A program made the position numbers and the translations under genes. A stretch of 64,000 bases of DNA from an uncultured Pelagibacteraceae bacterium (GTDB taxonomy: Bacteria > Pseudomonadota > Alphaproteobacteria > Pelagibacterales > Pelagibacteraceae). Position 1 is the first letter of the stretch, and each line of letters starts with the position of its first letter. The notes beneath the pieces are model-generated. The model made no database searches, was not told the origin of the DNA, and saw nothing but the letters and a program-made list of their open reading frames with translations. This document shows positions 37,316 to 47,497 of this stretch, piece after piece. Location of the stretch: NCBI GenBank assembly GCA_902580895.1, contig CACHMJ010000002.1, positions 1 through 64,000 of the forward strand, written 5' to 3'.

Positions 37316-39094
37316 ATGCAAAAAAATTTATACATTGATGCATCGCATCCAAATGAAACTAGGGTTGTTCTTAAATCGGATAATAATATTGAAGATTACG
37401 AATACGAAGGTTCAAAAAATAATCTTATAAAAAACAATATTTATCTAGGTAAAGTCAGCAGAATAGAGCCTTCTTTACAAGCAGCTTTTATAGATTTCGG
37501 AAGAGAGCGACACGGTTTTTTGTCATTTAATGACATTCAATCGGACTATTATCAAATACCAAAAAGTGATCTTGAAATAATAAAAAAAGAAGAGGAAAAG
37601 TTAAGAGAAGAATTATCTAAAAAAGTTGAAGAAAAAGAGGAAGAAAATTTAGCAAAAGGAAACTTAGAGGTAGATGATCCTATAGAAATTGAAAAAAAAG
37701 TAAACTCAGAGATAGAACAAAATGAAGAGGAAAAAGAAAAAAAAATAATTCACAGAAATAAATTTAAAAGATATAAAATTCAAGAAGTAATAAAACCTAA
37801 TCAGGTAATTCTTGTTCAAGTCATTAAAGATGAAAGAGGTCAGAAAGGTGCTGCGTTAAGCACATTCATTTCAATTGCAGGTAAATACACTGTTTTAATG
37901 CCAAATACACCAAAAGGTGGAGGAATTTCTAGAAAAATATTTAATCCAGCTGATAGAAAAAAAATTAGATCTATTTTAAATGAAATAGAAATACCCAAAG
38001 AAATGGGATTAATTGTAAGAACTGCTGGCAGTAACAAAACCAAAAATGAAATAAGTCATGACCTAGATACTTTGATAAAATCTTGGAATCAAATTAAAGA
38101 TAATGCCATTAATGCAATTGCACCTTCATTGATCCATCAAGAAAGTGAGATAATAAATAGAACTTTAAGAGACATGTTTGATGAAAATACAAAAAATATT
38201 ATTGTAGAAGGTAATGAAGGTTATAAAAAAGCTCAAAACTTTATGAAAATGTTAATGCCATCTCAAGTAAAAAAGATAAAAAAATATAGAGGAAAAATTC
38301 CGTTATTTATAGAAGAAGGAATTGAGCAAAAATTAAATCAAATATTTGATACAGAGGTTAAGTTAAATTCTGGTGGTTATTTAGTGATAAATCCAACTGA
38401 AGCTCTTGTTTCAATAGATATAAACTCAGGAAGCTCCATAAAACAAAAAAATGTTGAAAGTACAGCGTTAGATACAAATTTAGAAGCAGCAGAGGAGATT
38501 GCAAGACAAATCAAAATTAGAGATCTATCAGGGTTAATCATAATAGACTTTATAGACATGTTGAGTTACGGAAATAGAAAAACGGTTGAAAGAAGATTAA
38601 AAGAAAAATGCAGGTCAGACAGAGCAAGAATTCAAATTGGTAGAATTAGTAATTTTGGATTACTAGAGATGTCAAGACAAAGATTAAGAGAAAGTGCAGT
38701 TAGATGGAAAGTTGGACTGACAGATGAGTCATTTGCGCAAAAAATTTTAAAATTAGTCGAGTTTAAATCAGTAATAAACAAAGCAAAATATGTTGAATTA
38801 AAAGTATGTAAAAAAATTTCTGATTTTTTAAAAGAAAATTTTATTGAAAATTTAAATTTTTTTGAAAAAAAAAATAAAATTAAAATAGATATTATATCTG
38901 ATAATTCATTAATTATTCCTGAATACATTGTTGACATAAAAAACAAATCAAAAAAAACTATTGAATTTATAGAGCATTTTGAAAAACCTAAAATTCTTGA
39001 TATTCAAAATAAAGAAAAAAAAATAAACTTTAAAAATATTAAAATTAGAAAAAAGACCTATAGAAAAAAAAAATACTTTACAAAGTCTAAATAA
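37316..39094 (+). CDS. rne: Ribonuclease E/G family endoribonuclease, no zinc-link
   Basis: A 592-residue RNase E/G. The S1 region ([22 protein letters not shown]) carries a long acidic, Glu/Lys-rich insertion at about residues 88-145. The catalytic aspartates are in VSIDINSG and LIIIDFIDM. The CPxC zinc-link that joins subunits in RNase E is absent where it should follow [11 protein letters not shown]. The degradosome scaffold tail is also missing. It acts in rRNA and mRNA processing. Its end overlaps thiG by eight bases. Confidence 0.9.
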   Translation: MQKNLYIDASHPNETRVVLKSDNNIEDYEYEGSKNNLIKNNIYLGKVSRIEPSLQAAFIDFGRERHGFLSFNDIQSDYYQIPKSDLEIIKKEEEKLREELSKKVEEKEEENLAKGNLEVDDPIEIEKKVNSEIEQNEEEKEKKIIHRNKFKRYKIQEVIKPNQVILVQVIKDERGQKGAALSTFISIAGKYTVLMPNTPKGGGISRKIFNPADRKKIRSILNEIEIPKEMGLIVRTAGSNKTKNEISHDLDTLIKSWNQIKDNAINAIAPSLIHQESEIINRTLRDMFDENTKNIIVEGNEGYKKAQNFMKMLMPSQVKKIKKYRGKIPLFIEEGIEQKLNQIFDTEVKLNSGGYLVINPTEALVSIDINSGSSIKQKNVESTALDTNLEAAEEIARQIKIRDLSGLIIIDFIDMLSYGNRKTVERRLKEKCRSDRARIQIGRISNFGLLEMSRQRLRESAVRWKVGLTDESFAQKILKLVEFKSVINKAKYVELKVCKKISDFLKENFIENLNFFEKKNKIKIDIISDNSLIIPEYIVDIKNKSKKTIEFIEHFEKPKILDIQNKEKKINFKNIKIRKKTYRKKKYFTKSK

Positions 39095-39866
39095 TACCTT
39101 TTGTTGGAGAAGATGCACTTCCCATTATTTTTTTTTCAATCCTACCAGATAAAAAAGATTGTCTTCCAGCTATCACTGCATTTTTAAAAGCCTTAGCCAT
39201 TTCAAATGGTTTATTAGCTTTAGCAATTGCTGTATTAACTAAAACTCCATCACAGCCTAATTCCATTGCAACTGTTGCATCAGAAGCTTGTCCCAGACCG
39301 GCATCAATTATTAAAGGTAATTTTGTTTGACTCCTAATTATTTGAATATTAACTTTATTTTGAATGCCTAAACCTGAACCAATAGGTGCTGCGAGTGGCA
39401 TTATTGCTGCGGCACCAACATTCTCCAACCTTTTTGCCATAAGGGGATCATCATTACAATAAACCATAACCCTAAAACCTTCTTTTGTTAAAATTTCTGT
39501 TGATTTAAGAGTTTCAATCATTTCTGGGAACAAATTTTTTTTATCTCCCAAAACTTCTAATTTCACCAACTTCCATCCTCCAATTTCTCTAGCTAATCTT
39601 AGTGTCCTTAGCGCTTCTTCAGAATTAAAACATCCAGCAGTATTAGGTAAATAAGTTATTTTTTTGGGATCAATAAAATCCATTAATAGTGGTTTCTTTT
39701 TATTTGTTATATTTACTCTTCTAACAGCAACAGTAACAATATCGGCACCTGATAATTTTATAGCTTTAGCACATTCTTTCATGTTCTTATATTTGCCAGT
39801 GCCAACAATCAATCTTGAATTAAATTTTTTCTTTGAAATGATTAATTTATCTTGTTTCAAAATCAA
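39087..39866 (-). CDS. thiG: Thiazole synthase
   Basis: Builds the thiazole phosphate of thiamine from deoxyxylulose phosphate, dehydroglycine and ThiS-thiocarboxylate. A TIM barrel of 259 residues with [11 protein letters not shown] at the N-terminus, the Schiff-base lysine in [11 protein letters not shown] near residue 98, and [11 protein letters not shown] near residue 161. The start is a TTG overlapping the thiS stop (TTGA), so the two are coupled. No TPP riboswitch was seen upstream of thiS. Confidence 0.92.
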   Translation of the reverse strand: MILKQDKLIISKKKFNSRLIVGTGKYKNMKECAKAIKLSGADIVTVAVRRVNITNKKKPLLMDFIDPKKITYLPNTAGCFNSEEALRTLRLAREIGGWKLVKLEVLGDKKNLFPEMIETLKSTEILTKEGFRVMVYCNDDPLMAKRLENVGAAAIMPLAAPIGSGLGIQNKVNIQIIRSQTKLPLIIDAGLGQASDATVAMELGCDGVLVNTAIAKANKPFEMAKAFKNAVIAGRQSFLSGRIEKKIMGSASSPTKGII

Positions 39867-40075
39867 CCACCTCCAATAAAATGAACAATTTCAACTTTAT
39901 CATTTTCTTTTAAATAAATTTTATTTAATCTTTTTTTATCTATTATTTCTTTGTTCAATTCAATTGCAACTTTTTTTATTGGTACTTTTAAATTTTTTAT
40001 AAGAGCAGATATTTTAGTTTTATTATCTATAATGTTTAATTTACCGTTTATTTTTATTTTTATTTTTTTTTTCAT
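39863..40075 (-). CDS. thiS: Sulfur carrier protein ThiS
   Basis: A 70-residue ubiquitin-like protein ending in the required Gly-Gly (FIGGG). ThiF-type activation and sulfur loading make the thiocarboxylate used by ThiG. It lies directly upstream of thiG. Only 16 bases separate its start from the divergent aroQ start, so promoters must overlap the neighbouring genes. Confidence 0.9.
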   Translation of the reverse strand: MKKKIKIKINGKLNIIDNKTKISALIKNLKVPIKKVAIELNKEIIDKKRLNKIYLKENDKVEIVHFIGGG

Positions 40076-40091
40076 CGTATATAAATGACTT

Positions 40092-40532
40092 ATGAATTAT
40101 AAAGTAAATATTATTAATGGTCCAAATCTTAATCTATTAGGTGAACGAGAACAATCACAATATGGTACACAAACATTTGAAGATCTCAAAAAAATTTGTA
40201 TAAAAAAATCAGAAGAATTGGGTTTGAATTTGAAATTCTCTCAGTCAAATATTGAGGGAGAAATTGTAAATTTAATACAAGACTCAATAAAAAATTTTGA
40301 CGGTATTATTATAAATGCCGCTGCTTTTACACATACTTCTGTTGCGATAAGAGATGCATTGAGTGTTTTCAAAAAACCAATCATTGAGCTACATATTTCA
40401 AATATATATAAACGTGAAGAATTTAGACGTAAATCTCTCATAAGTGATGTAGTTACTGGAGGTATATTTGGCTTAGGTGCGGATGGTTATATTTTAGCCA
40501 TAATTTCAATGCAAAAGCTTTTAAAAAAATGA
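40092..40532 (+). CDS. aroQ: Type II 3-dehydroquinate dehydratase
   Basis: Third step of the shikimate pathway. A 146-residue type II enzyme. NGPNLNLLGEREQSQYG at residues 10-26 contains the catalytic arginine and tyrosine loop. INAAAFTHTSVAIRDAL holds the substrate-binding residues, and ELHISNIYKREEFR carries the catalytic histidine. It overlaps accB by four bases. Confidence 0.95.
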   Translation: MNYKVNIINGPNLNLLGEREQSQYGTQTFEDLKKICIKKSEELGLNLKFSQSNIEGEIVNLIQDSIKNFDGIIINAAAFTHTSVAIRDALSVFKKPIIELHISNIYKREEFRRKSLISDVVTGGIFGLGADGYILAIISMQKLLKK

Positions 40533-40963
40533 AAATCGATAAAAAAATTATTAAGGAACTAAGTAACTACTTAGACGAATTTAATTTAACTGAAATAGAA
40601 TATACCGAAAAGGACACAAAAATTAAAGTTTCAAAAAATAATGTTTCTATAAACAACCAAAATATTCCTAACAAACAAAATAATATTTCACAGCCAAATA
40701 AAGATAGCACAGAAATAAAATCTAATTCAGGTAAAAAAATTACCTCACCAATTATAGGTACAGCCTATCATGCACCAGAGCCTGGAGGTAAAAAGTTTGT
40801 AGAGATAGGAAAAAATGTTAAAAAAGGTGACACAGTTATGATTGTAGAAGCTATGAAAACTATGAATCATGTGCCATCAACTTATGATGGAATAGTTAAA
40901 GAAGTTTGTGTTAAGGATGGTCAAGCTGTTGAATTTGGTCAGACAATTATCATTCTAGAATAA
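40529..40963 (+). CDS. accB: Biotin carboxyl carrier protein of acetyl-CoA carboxylase
   Basis: A 144-residue protein with a helical N-terminus, an Asn/Gln-rich linker (about 48-68) and a C-terminal biotinyl domain. The biotinylated lysine is in VEAMKTMNHV near residue 110. It carries CO2 between AccC and AccAD in fatty-acid synthesis. It is coupled to accC by a one-base TAATG overlap. Confidence 0.95.
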   Translation: MKIDKKIIKELSNYLDEFNLTEIEYTEKDTKIKVSKNNVSINNQNIPNKQNNISQPNKDSTEIKSNSGKKITSPIIGTAYHAPEPGGKKFVEIGKNVKKGDTVMIVEAMKTMNHVPSTYDGIVKEVCVKDGQAVEFGQTIIILE

Positions 40964-42300
40964 TGTTTAAAAAAATATTGATAGCAAACCGTGGAGAAAT
41001 TGCGGTAAGAATAATTCGAGCTTGTAAAGAATGGGGTATTTCAACTGTTGCTGTTCACTCAGATGTGGATAAAGAGAGTATGCATGTTAGAATGGCTGAT
41101 GAAAGTGTCTGTATAGGTTCTCATCAACCAGTAAATAGTTATTTAAATATTCCAGCCTTAATGTCGGCTATCGAAATTACTAATTCAGAAGCAGTGCATC
41201 CAGGTTATGGTTTCTTGTCAGAAAATGCAAATTTTGCAAAAGTTCTAGAGGAAAATAACATTAAATTTATAGGTGCACATCACAAACTAATCGAAATGAT
41301 GGGAGACAAAATTCAGGCAAAAAAAATAGCAAAAGAAAATGGTTTACCAGTTATTGAAGGATCTGAAGGTGGAGTTAAAGATATAAAAGAGGCAAAAAAT
41401 TTATGTAAAAAAATTGGATTCCCAGTTTTGATAAAAGCTTCTGGCGGTGGTGGTGGAAAAGGAATGAAAATTGTAAATAAAGAGGAAGAATTTGAAACTT
41501 TATTTTCAACAGCAAAATCAGAAGCTCAAAAATATTTTGGAAATGACGAAGTTTATATCGAAAAATTTTTTCAGAATCCAAGACATATCGAAGTACAAAT
41601 TTTAGCTGGAAAAAATAGAGTTGTTCATTTACATGAGAGAGATTGTTCAGTGCAAAGAAGACATCAAAAGTTAATTGAAGAAACTCCTAGCCCAGTTCTT
41701 GACAACAGTTTAAGAAAAGATCTTTTTGAGAAGACAGTAAATATGGTTTCAAAAATTGGTTATACAGGGGCTGGAACTGTAGAATTTATTTATGAAGATA
41801 ATAAATTTTACTTTCTTGAAATGAATACGAGAGTTCAGGTCGAGCATCCCGTAACTGAAATGGTAACTGGAATTGACATAATCAAAGAACAAATATGGAT
41901 AGCATTTTCAGGAGATACAGCCTTGAGTCAAGATGATATAAACCCTCGAGGTCATGCAATTGAATGTAGAATAAATGCTGAAGATGCAAGCAAAAACTTT
42001 CAGCCTTCACCAGGGACAATCGGTATGTGCCATCAGCCATCAGGATTTAGAACAAGAGTAGACGGTTCAATATATCAAGGCTATAAGGTGACACCTTATT
42101 ATGATAGTATGATTTGTAAATTAATTTGTCATGGGCGAAATAGGACTGAAGCTATTCAAAGAATGAATAGATCCTTAGATGAATTTGTTATTGAGGGCAT
42201 CACAACAACTATTCCTCTTCATAAAAAATTATTAAATCATAAAAAATTTATCGAGTCTGACTTTAACGTTAGTTGGTTAGACAAAGATAAAATAATTTAG
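40963..42300 (+). CDS. accC: Biotin carboxylase of acetyl-CoA carboxylase
   Basis: An ATP-grasp enzyme of 445 residues that carboxylates biotin on AccB. The N-terminal KILIANRGEIAVRIIRACKE, the glycine-rich ATP loop KASGGGGGKGM near residue 160, and EMNTRVQVEHPVTEMVTG near residue 287 are diagnostic. Its 3' end overlaps the convergent DUF2155 gene by four bases. Confidence 0.96.
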   Translation: MFKKILIANRGEIAVRIIRACKEWGISTVAVHSDVDKESMHVRMADESVCIGSHQPVNSYLNIPALMSAIEITNSEAVHPGYGFLSENANFAKVLEENNIKFIGAHHKLIEMMGDKIQAKKIAKENGLPVIEGSEGGVKDIKEAKNLCKKIGFPVLIKASGGGGGKGMKIVNKEEEFETLFSTAKSEAQKYFGNDEVYIEKFFQNPRHIEVQILAGKNRVVHLHERDCSVQRRHQKLIEETPSPVLDNSLRKDLFEKTVNMVSKIGYTGAGTVEFIYEDNKFYFLEMNTRVQVEHPVTEMVTGIDIIKEQIWIAFSGDTALSQDDINPRGHAIECRINAEDASKNFQPSPGTIGMCHQPSGFRTRVDGSIYQGYKVTPYYDSMICKLICHGRNRTEAIQRMNRSLDEFVIEGITTTIPLHKKLLNHKKFIESDFNVSWLDKDKII

Positions 42301-42707
42301 TCGCAATTTACAAGCCAAATATCGTAAACAGGATGATCAAACGGTTCTATCGATGGACTTGATGAAAACATCCATCCATTAAAAACAAAAACATTGTTTC
42401 TGTCTTTTTTAGTTAAGTCTCTAACTTGTATATAAGCTTTAATCTCTGGATTATCATCAAATTCTGAGTTGGTACATTTGATACTTTTGATCGCTAGATC
42501 TTTATAAATATATTCTTTATCATTAATTAATCTTATTAACTCATTTTTTGAACTTATTTTATCCAAAATTTTGATATCAGTATTTTTTCCCTCAAGATTA
42601 TTATTATCTGACTTAGCTTCAAATAAAAAAAATTGAGAAATTAGTAATATTATGAAAAGTAAATAAAAACTATTTTTTCCAACTTTTATATTTTTTTTGA
42701 GCTGCAT
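42297..42707 (-). CDS. DUF2155 exported protein
   Basis: A 136-residue protein with a hydrophobic N-terminal signal or anchor (about 13-30). The DUF2155 core contains the FVFNGWMFSSSPSIEPFDHPVYDIWLVNC pattern, with one cysteine near residue 75 (IKCTN) and one at the C-terminus that may pair. Function is unknown. In alphaproteobacteria it is typically found next to the NDUFA12 gene, as here, and it overlaps that gene by 38 bases. Confidence 0.85.
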   Translation of the reverse strand: MQLKKNIKVGKNSFYLLFIILLISQFFLFEAKSDNNNLEGKNTDIKILDKISSKNELIRLINDKEYIYKDLAIKSIKCTNSEFDDNPEIKAYIQVRDLTKKDRNNVFVFNGWMFSSSPSIEPFDHPVYDIWLVNCD

Positions 42708-43032
42708 CTTTTTTACTTTTGTTTGGGTAATAAGCAGAATCAGTCCCAGTTAAATTTGGCTGATGAGGTTTTTGCCATGAATGCTTATTTAATTCATGAT
42801 CGTTTTCAATTTTATTTGGCATAAAATGCATCCAAGAAAACCACTCTACTGGAATTTTGGATGCATCTATCTCATCAAAATATATAACCCATCTTTTTCC
42901 ATTTTTACTTTGATAATATTTATTTCCAAAATCATCTTTTCCGATTAGCTTTCCAAAAAAAATAGTTTTGATTCTAGTACCAAATGTATCGCGATTCCAC
43001 CAAGTGAAAATTTTTTTTAAAAAAGTCAACAT
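42670..43032 (-). CDS. NDUFA12-family complex I accessory subunit
   Basis: A 120-residue homologue of the mitochondrial complex I subunit NDUFA12 (B17.2). The family text FGNKYYQSKNGKRWVIYF and PVEWFSWMHFMPNKI is clear, as is the C-terminal W-x-KPHQPNLTGT pattern. It is one of the few complex I accessory subunits found in alphaproteobacteria. The DUF2155 gene begins inside its last codons. Confidence 0.9.
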   Translation of the reverse strand: MLTFLKKIFTWWNRDTFGTRIKTIFFGKLIGKDDFGNKYYQSKNGKRWVIYFDEIDASKIPVEWFSWMHFMPNKIENDHELNKHSWQKPHQPNLTGTDSAYYPNKSKKDAAQKKYKSWKK

Positions 43033-43144
43033 GTAAATTTTATAATTTCAATTTCAAATTGTATAAATTAAATTAGACTAAAATATGTAAAAGTATATAA
43101 GTAAAAAGATTCAAAATTCAAATTTAATTTAAGGATTATAAAAA

Positions 43145-43969
43145 ATGGCAAAATATATTGTAGAAACTTATTATACGTGCACTTTTAAAGTAAATCATTA
43201 TCTGGACGAGGTAAATGAAACTGAACTTAAAAATCTTGAAAAAAGAGATGATGGTAAATTTGAAATTTTAGAAGTTAAATTAGATAATAGAAAGACAAAA
43301 AGTCTTGATCCAAATACTAAAAAAAATGACCAAAATAATAAAATTGATTTAATTCAAACCCAGAATGAAAACAAAACTACAAATGTTGAAAAAATAGTTT
43401 CTCAGTCTTTTGTAAAATCTGAAAAATCAGGAAAAAGATTTAGTATGCCCGACAGAAGAAAAGGTTATATTCAAAAAGCAACAATTGGTGACCATAAAGT
43501 ATATTTACATACCGGCGAATATGAAGATGGAAAAATTGGAGAAATCTTTATTGATACTAGTAAAGAAGGAGAGCTTGTCAAAGCTTTGATGAATAATTTT
43601 GCAATTGCTGTCTCACTTGGCCTTCAATATGGGGTTCCATTGGATGAATTTGTGAGTGCTTTTATAGGAACTAAATTTGAACCTTCAGGCAAAGTAAATG
43701 GAAATGACAGAATTTTAAGTGCCTCTTCAATTTTAGATTATATATTTAGAGAACTAGCGATTTCCTATCTTAATAGAGAAGATTTGGCACACACTCCTTC
43801 AATAGGTAATTTAGATACATCATCTTCAGATGAAAAAGGTTCAGATGAACAAAATCAATTACTCAAAATAGTAAAGGATATAACAAGTAAAGGATTTGTA
43901 AGAAATAATTATAAAAAAAATCTGGTCGATTTATCCGATGTTAAAATTAGTCTTAAAGGTAAAAAATAA
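43145..43969 (+). CDS. Orphan protein resembling the C-terminal (TSCPD-type) domain of B12-dependent ribonucleotide reductase
   Basis: Residues about 99-215 closely resemble the C-terminal domain of NrdJ-type ribonucleotide reductases: [20 protein letters not shown], a [15 protein letters not shown] strand, [21 protein letters not shown], and [16 protein letters not shown]. No catalytic barrel is present here or in adjacent frames. The first 55 residues are a separate basic/acidic segment, followed by an Asn/Gln-rich linker. It stands alone on the plus strand and abuts the aspS stop. Possible roles are a nucleotide sensor, a reductase regulator or a stand-alone structural subunit. The family call is from memory. 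Confidence 0.7.
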   Translation: MAKYIVETYYTCTFKVNHYLDEVNETELKNLEKRDDGKFEILEVKLDNRKTKSLDPNTKKNDQNNKIDLIQTQNENKTTNVEKIVSQSFVKSEKSGKRFSMPDRRKGYIQKATIGDHKVYLHTGEYEDGKIGEIFIDTSKEGELVKALMNNFAIAVSLGLQYGVPLDEFVSAFIGTKFEPSGKVNGNDRILSASSILDYIFRELAISYLNREDLAHTPSIGNLDTSSSDEKGSDEQNQLLKIVKDITSKGFVRNNYKKNLVDLSDVKISLKGKK

Positions 43970-45754
43970 TTACTTTTTATTTTTTATTAATAAGTTTAAT
44001 TCCTTGAGTTGATTTTCACTAACATTAGAGGGTGCATTCATCATTAAATCTTGTGCATTTTGATTCATAGGAAACATTGTAACCTCCCGAATATTTTTTT
44101 CATTTGCTAGTAACATTATTATTCTATCAATACCTGGAGCAATTCCGCCATGTGGAGGTGCACCATAACTTAATGCATTAATCATCCCGCTAAATTTTTG
44201 ATCAACGTCAGATTTAGAATAACCTGCAATATCAAATAATTTATACATAAGTTCTGGTATATGATTTCTAATTGCACCTGATGATAATTCAATTCCATTA
44301 CATACAATATCATATTGATACGCTAGTATTTCTAATGGTTTTTCAAAATCTATTTTATTTATATCTCCTTGCGGCATTGAAAAAGGATTATGACTAAATT
44401 TAATTTTGTTGGTTTGATTATCTATTTCATACATTGGATAATCTACAATCCAGCAGAATGCAAAAATATTTTCATCTATTAGATCTAAATCTTTTCCAAT
44501 TTTATCTCTAGCTAATGAAGTAATTTTTTCAACTTCTTCTTGTTTACCACAAGCAAAGAAAATACTGTCGCCTACTTCTGCATAAGTTTTGGCCATTATT
44601 TCATTTAGAGAGTCTTTAGAAAAAAACTTACCTATGGGGCCTTTTGCTAAAATTTCTTTTTCCTTTTCAATAGAAAAATAAGCAAGTCCTGAGGCACCTT
44701 GTTCTTTAGCCCATTTATCAATATTATCAAAAAAACTTCTAGGTTTATTTTTTGTATTTTTTGTAACAATACATCTTACTTTAGATCCAGACTTAACAAG
44801 TTTTTTAAAAATCTCAAATGAAACGTCTTCTCTTAAAAAAATTTCAGTAATGTCATTTATAATAAGTGGATTTCTTAAATCTGGTTTATCAGTTCCATAT
44901 TTAATCATTGACTCTTTAAAAGAAATTCTTGGAAATTCATCAAATAATAATTTTTTATTTGAAAACTTCTTAAATGTATTAACAAACAATTTTTCTACCA
45001 CATTAAATACGTCCTCTTGTTCCACAAATGACATTTCTAAATCTAACTGATAGAACTCTCCAGGACTTCTATCAGCTCTAGCATCTTCATCTCGAAAACA
45101 AGGTGCAATTTGGAAATATTTGTCAAAACCAGAAACCATCACCAGTTGTTTAAATTGTTGAGGTGCTTGTGGAAGTGCATAAAATTTTCCAGGATTTAAT
45201 CTACTTGGAACCAAAAAATCTCTTGCTCCTTCAGGACTTGAAGACGTTAAAATTGGTGTTTGAAATTCTAAAAATCCTAGTTTGTTCATCTCATTCCTGA
45301 TAAATGAAATGACTTTTGATCTTAATATTATATTTTCATGGATTTTTTTTCGTCTTAAATCTAAAAAGCGATACTTCAGTCTTATTTCTTCTGAATACTC
45401 ACGATCACTAAAAACTGGTAAAGGTAGTTCCTTGCATTCACCAAGAATTTGAAAGTTTTTAATTACAACTTCAATCTTTCCAGTTTCAATGTCCTTATTA
45501 ATTGCCTCCTGTGATCTTTCAACTACTTTTCCATAAATTTTAATTACCGTTTCTAATTGTATTTTTTCTAATTTTTTAAAATCAGAATTTTCTTTATCAA
45601 TAGTACATTGTGTTATTCCATAATTATCTCTCAAATCTATAAACAAAAGATTCCCATGATCTCTTTTTTTATTTATCCAGCCAGAAAGAGTTATTTCTTC
45701 TCCAACGTTTTCGCTTCTTAATTCATTGCATTTATGAGTTCTAAATTTGTTCAA
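43970..45754 (-). CDS. aspS: Aspartyl-tRNA synthetase
   Basis: A 594-residue class-II synthetase of the bacterial type. An N-terminal OB-fold tRNA-binding domain (GWINKKRDHGNLLFIDLRD) precedes the catalytic core with FLDLRRKKI, the SPEGARDFLVPSR loop, motif 2 near FRDEDARADRSPGEFYQLD, and motif 3 GIAPGIDRIIMLL. The GAD-type insertion of bacterial AspRS is present. It is immediately downstream of hda on the same strand. Confidence 0.95.
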   Translation of the reverse strand: MNKFRTHKCNELRSENVGEEITLSGWINKKRDHGNLLFIDLRDNYGITQCTIDKENSDFKKLEKIQLETVIKIYGKVVERSQEAINKDIETGKIEVVIKNFQILGECKELPLPVFSDREYSEEIRLKYRFLDLRRKKIHENIILRSKVISFIRNEMNKLGFLEFQTPILTSSSPEGARDFLVPSRLNPGKFYALPQAPQQFKQLVMVSGFDKYFQIAPCFRDEDARADRSPGEFYQLDLEMSFVEQEDVFNVVEKLFVNTFKKFSNKKLLFDEFPRISFKESMIKYGTDKPDLRNPLIINDITEIFLREDVSFEIFKKLVKSGSKVRCIVTKNTKNKPRSFFDNIDKWAKEQGASGLAYFSIEKEKEILAKGPIGKFFSKDSLNEIMAKTYAEVGDSIFFACGKQEEVEKITSLARDKIGKDLDLIDENIFAFCWIVDYPMYEIDNQTNKIKFSHNPFSMPQGDINKIDFEKPLEILAYQYDIVCNGIELSSGAIRNHIPELMYKLFDIAGYSKSDVDQKFSGMINALSYGAPPHGGIAPGIDRIIMLLANEKNIREVTMFPMNQNAQDLMMNAPSNVSENQLKELNLLIKNKK

Positions 45755-46417
45755 TTATTCTCCTAAGACTTCCTTAATAATTTTAAAATCAATCGATTTT
45801 TTTTTTTTTAAACTTAGTTGATCGACCTTATATATGAATTCATATATTTTACTATATGATCTCTCAATTCTTTTAATAATAAAATCAATGAATTTATGAT
45901 CTAAAGCAATTTGCCTATCAGATAAATTTTTTAATATAATCGCAAATATTAACTCATCATCTGGTTTTTCAATGTTTAACAAAATAAAATTTTTTGTTCT
46001 AGATTTTAAATCTTTTAAATCAAAGGCTATATTCACTATTGGTATTGAAGATGTAACAATAATAAATTTATTATCTTGTTCAATTAAATTTAGAAGACTG
46101 TAAAATAATTTTTCGTCAATATCCGTTGATATATTTTCTATAATAATGTTTTCGTAAATTTTTATTTTTTTTAGATCATTATCTCTTAAAGATTTACCCT
46201 CAAGCTTGATACCTTTATTTTTTTGTAAAAAAATATTCATTAAATGAGATTTTCCTGAAAGTTTTTCACCAATTACATTAACAAAATTTTTCTCCCATTT
46301 TGGCCATAAATTTAAAAAATCAAAAACATGCTTGTTGCTTTTAGAGAGGTAGAAATCCTCATATTTAAAGTTTTTGTCGTAATCAAATTTAATTATTGTT
46401 TGATCTGAGTCTCTCAT
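45755..46417 (-). CDS. hdaA: DnaA-related regulator Hda
   Basis: A 220-residue AAA+ protein lacking the DnaA DNA-binding domain, as in Hda. A P-loop-like motif GEKLSGKSHLMN lies near residue 52, and arginine-rich box VII text (LKSRTKNFIL) is near residue 135. Hda with the sliding clamp promotes ATP hydrolysis on DnaA after initiation. Placement beside purM and a DUF2066 gene is the usual alphaproteobacterial context. It overlaps DUF2066 by four bases. Confidence 0.85.
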   Translation of the reverse strand: MRDSDQTIIKFDYDKNFKYEDFYLSKSNKHVFDFLNLWPKWEKNFVNVIGEKLSGKSHLMNIFLQKNKGIKLEGKSLRDNDLKKIKIYENIIIENISTDIDEKLFYSLLNLIEQDNKFIIVTSSIPIVNIAFDLKDLKSRTKNFILLNIEKPDDELIFAIILKNLSDRQIALDHKFIDFIIKRIERSYSKIYEFIYKVDQLSLKKKKSIDFKIIKEVLGE

Positions 46418-47493
46418 TCAATCATCCAAACTTTTTTTTGTGTATTTAGATTATATTTTTTATTTTTCATTAAATTAATAAAATTTTGTACTGTTCCATT
46501 GAACAAAACTTCATAAAATATGAATTCTTTATTAAATTTTTGCACAGAGTAGTCACTCACTAAGTCTATTTCACTTAAAAATAATTCAAAATTATTTGAT
46601 TTTTTTAAATTGTCATTTTTAATTTTAATTATAATTGGAAGTTTTATGGAAGTATTTATTTCATTTAATTTTTTCCAAGTATTCTCGTATTGTTTTTTTA
46701 GGTTTTCAACTAGTATATTGAGATCTTCATTATTATTTAAATTAAGGTTTTGAAATGAATTATTTTTAATTATTTCATTTTCATCATTATATATTTTTGA
46801 TAAGACTCTAATTTCGTTATTACTTTTAAATATTAAAGAGATAATATAGTTATCTAAATAATACTTTTTTGTAATCTCACTAAAATCATAAGTTTCTATA
46901 TTGTTGAAATTTTTTTTTATTAGATTTAAATCTTCAAGATCCTCTGATGGTAACAAATACTCAATTAATTCATAGGATTTTAAATTAGTATTCCAATTAT
47001 TATAAATTGGATTATTAGAAAAAATTAATAAATCATTCATCTTTTCATCAATTATAATTGGGAAAAATAAAAATTTTTCATTAATAATTTGAGAAGGATA
47101 TATATTTCTTTTTTCTAAATAATCAAAAATTTTTCTTTTATTGAAAGAAACTCCAAGAATAACATTATAATCTTGGTTTATAAATTTTTCCTCTTCAATT
47201 GAAAATGTCTCGATCATACTCTTTATTTCATTTAGATTAAAAATTTCTAATTTTTTATAATCTGATGATTTCGTTAATTTATAAATTAATTCTAAAAAAG
47301 CTTTCCTAAAACCATCATCAATTACTTTATTTTTATCAAAATTTTTTTTAAATGGTTTCGAAATTTCTATATTATTGATTTCAAAAGATTTTGCTCTTAC
47401 TTTTTCTGTGGAAAAAAAAAATATTATTAAAGCTAGAATACAAAAAAAAATATATAAACGTCTATAATAATACATACAAAATTTAAAAGACAT
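46414..47493 (-). CDS. DUF2066-like exported protein
   Basis: A 359-residue Asn/Lys-rich protein with a hydrophobic N-terminal signal (about 14-33). It is placed with DUF2066 because of its position between hda and the divergent purM, and because of the DGFRKAFLELIYKLTKS segment. The sequence is divergent, so the family call is moderate. The first ATG is only four bases from the purM start codon. A second ATG at residue 7 (47475) would relieve the clash and still keep the signal peptide. Confidence 0.65.
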   Translation of the reverse strand: MSFKFCMYYYRRLYIFFCILALIIFFFSTEKVRAKSFEINNIEISKPFKKNFDKNKVIDDGFRKAFLELIYKLTKSSDYKKLEIFNLNEIKSMIETFSIEEEKFINQDYNVILGVSFNKRKIFDYLEKRNIYPSQIINEKFLFFPIIIDEKMNDLLIFSNNPIYNNWNTNLKSYELIEYLLPSEDLEDLNLIKKNFNNIETYDFSEITKKYYLDNYIISLIFKSNNEIRVLSKIYNDENEIIKNNSFQNLNLNNNEDLNILVENLKKQYENTWKKLNEINTSIKLPIIIKIKNDNLKKSNNFELFLSEIDLVSDYSVQKFNKEFIFYEVLFNGTVQNFINLMKNKKYNLNTQKKVWMIE

Positions 47494-47497
47494 AATA

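Noticed and set aside
39863-40091. TPP riboswitch before thiSG
   Set aside because: Only 16 bases separate thiS from the divergent aroQ start, and no TPP-aptamer sequence is visible there.
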